Positions 39,244 to 40,262 of a stretch of DNA of 40,262 nucleotides are shown piece by piece. How positions within the stretch are numbered: the first letter of the stretch is position 1; each line of letters opens with the position of its first letter. The notes below the pieces were generated by a model. That model ran no database searches. It was not told the DNA's origin and saw only the letters and a program-made list of their open reading frames with translations. The stretch spans positions 1 to 40,262 of IMG/VR virus record IMGVR_UViG_3300042507_003200, one strand, 5' to 3'. Source of the stretch: a virus. A program made the position numbers and the translations under genes.

Positions 39244-39606
39244 TTAATGCTTAGGCATACGGTCTGCGATGCGCTGTCGATTGATTAGCAGGTCTGCCTC
39301 AGTGGGTGACCAGCCTTGCAACCAACCTGCTGGCACTGAGACTGCAGGGCACTCAGTATGCTGCGGGCTGTAGCCACGACGAATCATCTCGGCCACTAGC
39401 TGCTTGAAGCGCTGTTGACAGTAGTCGAGGCGGCTATAGAAGAACTTCACATGCCCGGCACCAAGCGTGTACGTGTCAGGAGCTGTGACGCCACCACGCT
39501 TAGCGGCAGCCTCGGCTAGTCTGAACACGCGCGGCAGCTCGCGGTACTCAGCCACCAAGTGCTTCTGATGGAGCTCCTCAACAGGCACACAGTTGATGCG
39601 GGTCAT
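39244..39606 (-). CDS. denV: Pyrimidine dimer DNA glycosylase, T4 endonuclease V (DenV)-like
   Basis: The 120-residue protein starts MTRINCVPVEELHQKHLVAE, then YRELPRV, in register with T4 DenV. The catalytic N-terminal Thr (T2) and Glu (E23) are both present, and TLGAGHVKFFYSRLDYC matches the DNA-binding core. The enzyme removes UV-induced pyrimidine dimers and cuts the strand. It is slightly shorter than T4 DenV (138 residues), lacking the aromatic C-terminus (WYKYYG). It lies two bases after the preceding gene. Confidence 0.93.
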   Translation of the reverse strand: MTRINCVPVEELHQKHLVAEYRELPRVFRLAEAAAKRGGVTAPDTYTLGAGHVKFFYSRLDYCQQRFKQLVAEMIRRGYSPQHTECPAVSVPAGWLQGWSPTEADLLINRQRIADRMPKH

Positions 39607-39608
39607 GA

Positions 39609-40001
39609 TCAGACCTTGTTGATGGAGACGGAGACAGCGTTAAAGTGCTCGACGCCAGGAATCTCCTTACCAGCTTCCCAGCGCTCCTTGATGGCTGCAT
39701 CAGTGAGACGCTTCTGCATCAGGTCGAAGCTGCCGGTCTTCTTCACGTACTTGTAGAAGGCATCCCAGTCCTTGACCTGAGGAATTTGCTTGGTCACAAC
39801 CGTGACGCGAGCTAGCTTGCCAGCCACGCCCGACGCCTCAGACTTGGGCAGGTTCTCGATGATGTGGTTCTTGAGGGCGGTCTCCTCAGCAGCTACTGCA
39901 TCGACCTCCTTCTGCATCGCCAGGCGCTTGTTGCGCAGCTCGAACAGCTTGTCCGCACAGGCGCCCATCGCCTTGGGAAATTTGTATTTGACCTCAGCCA
40001 T
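39609..40001 (-). CDS. Phage protein of unknown function with coiled-coil N-terminus, 130 aa
   Basis: Residues 15-50 form a coiled coil (FELRNKRLAMQKEVDAVAAE). The C-terminal half (KDWDAFYKYVKKTGSFDLMQ, then AIKERWEAGKEIPGVEHFN) belongs to a conserved phage family I recognise but cannot name; a Gam-like nuclease inhibitor is one possibility. The true start is ATG 40001, preceded by AAGGAG; the longer frame upstream is a shadow of the pentapeptide gene, whose stop overlaps by eight bases. Confidence 0.78.
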   Translation of the reverse strand: MAEVKYKFPKAMGACADKLFELRNKRLAMQKEVDAVAAEETALKNHIIENLPKSEASGVAGKLARVTVVTKQIPQVKDWDAFYKYVKKTGSFDLMQKRLTDAAIKERWEAGKEIPGVEHFNAVSVSINKV

Positions 40002-40262
40002 TTTGGTTCTCCTTAGTGATGGCATGGTTATCGCACATAGCCAGCAAAGGAGCTTTCCACTGTGCCCAAAATTCGATTGCACGACTTTCCATACGACTGA
40101 TGGTACCGTCATCGAAGGATTTCCACTCCTTGTGGGAGTGGCGTTGGCATCCAATCCGCATGAAGCCCTCAGTGATAAGGACCGGCCAAATCAGATTGAG
40201 AATAGAGATGGGTGCTTTAGTGAGTGTTTCACCGGCCAGGTTGGCACCGTCCAGGTTGGCAC
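39994..40262 (-). CDS. Pentapeptide-repeat protein, C-terminal part (continues from the left end)
   Basis: This is the end of the gene that starts at 635. After the last repeats (near 40262-40229) the protein has a non-repeat C-terminal domain of about 75 residues: TKAPISILNLIWPVLITEGF, then GCQRHSHKEWKSFDDG and FWAQWKAPLLAMCDNH. This tail is conserved in pentapeptide proteins of other phages. The TGA at 39996-39994 overlaps the start of the next gene. Bases 40136-40262 duplicate 1-127. Confidence 0.9.
   Translation of the reverse strand, partial: ANLDGANLAGETLTKAPISILNLIWPVLITEGFMRIGCQRHSHKEWKSFDDGTISRMESRAIEFWAQWKAPLLAMCDNHAITKENQNG
40136..40262. repeat. 127-bp terminal direct repeat (copy of 1-127)
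   Basis: The sequence is identical to bases 1-127. A length of exactly 127 is typical of the k-mer overlap at the ends of a circular assembly graph, so this is probably an assembly overlap that shows the genome is circularly permuted or circular, not a physical terminal repeat. Confidence 0.95.

Noticed and set aside
1-40262. Lysogeny genes, attachment site, phage RNA polymerase, tRNA genes
   Set aside because: No integrase, repressor, large single-subunit polymerase or cloverleaf sequence was found by reading the frames and intergenic gaps.

Overview
The window is the complete genome of a virulent, podovirus-like tailed phage. The last 127 bases (40136-40262) repeat bases 1-127 exactly, so the map closes to a circle of 40,135 bp. 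No integrase, repressor, phage RNA polymerase, tRNA or reverse transcriptase was seen. The DNA is GC-rich. The virion genes follow the P22 order (portal, scaffold, coat, gp4-like, gp10-like, gp7/gp20/gp16-like ejection proteins), and the tail fibre has an N-terminus like the Bordetella phage BPP-1 Mtd protein. A GC-rich proteobacterial host, perhaps a betaproteobacterium, is inferred.

Layout: on the circle there are only two transcription arms. They diverge from an intergenic region at 6573-7186 and converge on a strong inverted repeat at 27368-27405. The plus arm (7187-27343) carries terminase, capsid, ejection, tail-fibre and lysis genes. The minus arm runs from 6572 down through position 1, across the join, and on to 27444. 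It carries primase-helicase, ThyX, DnaJ-like protein, DNA ligase, a pentapeptide-repeat protein split by the window ends, DenV-like glycosylase, DNA polymerase A, several nucleases, a TraR/DksA-like protein, an SNF2 helicase, two histone-H1-like proteins, an HNH endonuclease, a methyltransferase and a nucleotide-metabolism cassette. Most genes overlap by 1-14 bases.

Regulation: five sigma70-type promoters have TTTACA, a 17-base spacer and a TAnnAT box (three on the minus strand, two on the plus strand). Four share TGTTTACA, and their predicted transcripts begin directly with a stem. The primase-helicase leader has two long crossing stems (a pseudoknot layout). The divergent region also has iteron-like CGCTACAC repeats around an AT-rich, pyrimidine-rich tract and is the best origin candidate.

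Most interesting biology: the cassette at 27444-30820 encodes a dCMP deaminase, a thymidylate-synthase-family enzyme with Asp where true synthases have the substrate-selecting Asn, a P-loop nucleotide kinase fused to a uracil-DNA-glycosylase-like domain, a MazG-like pyrophosphohydrolase and a methyltransferase. Together with a separate ThyX this resembles the T4 route to hydroxymethylcytosine DNA and suggests modified cytosine. The lysis region lacks a recognisable classical endolysin or spanins, but holds a DUF5675 protein with an L,D-transpeptidase-like motif, membrane proteins and a coupled 42-residue arginine-rich peptide.
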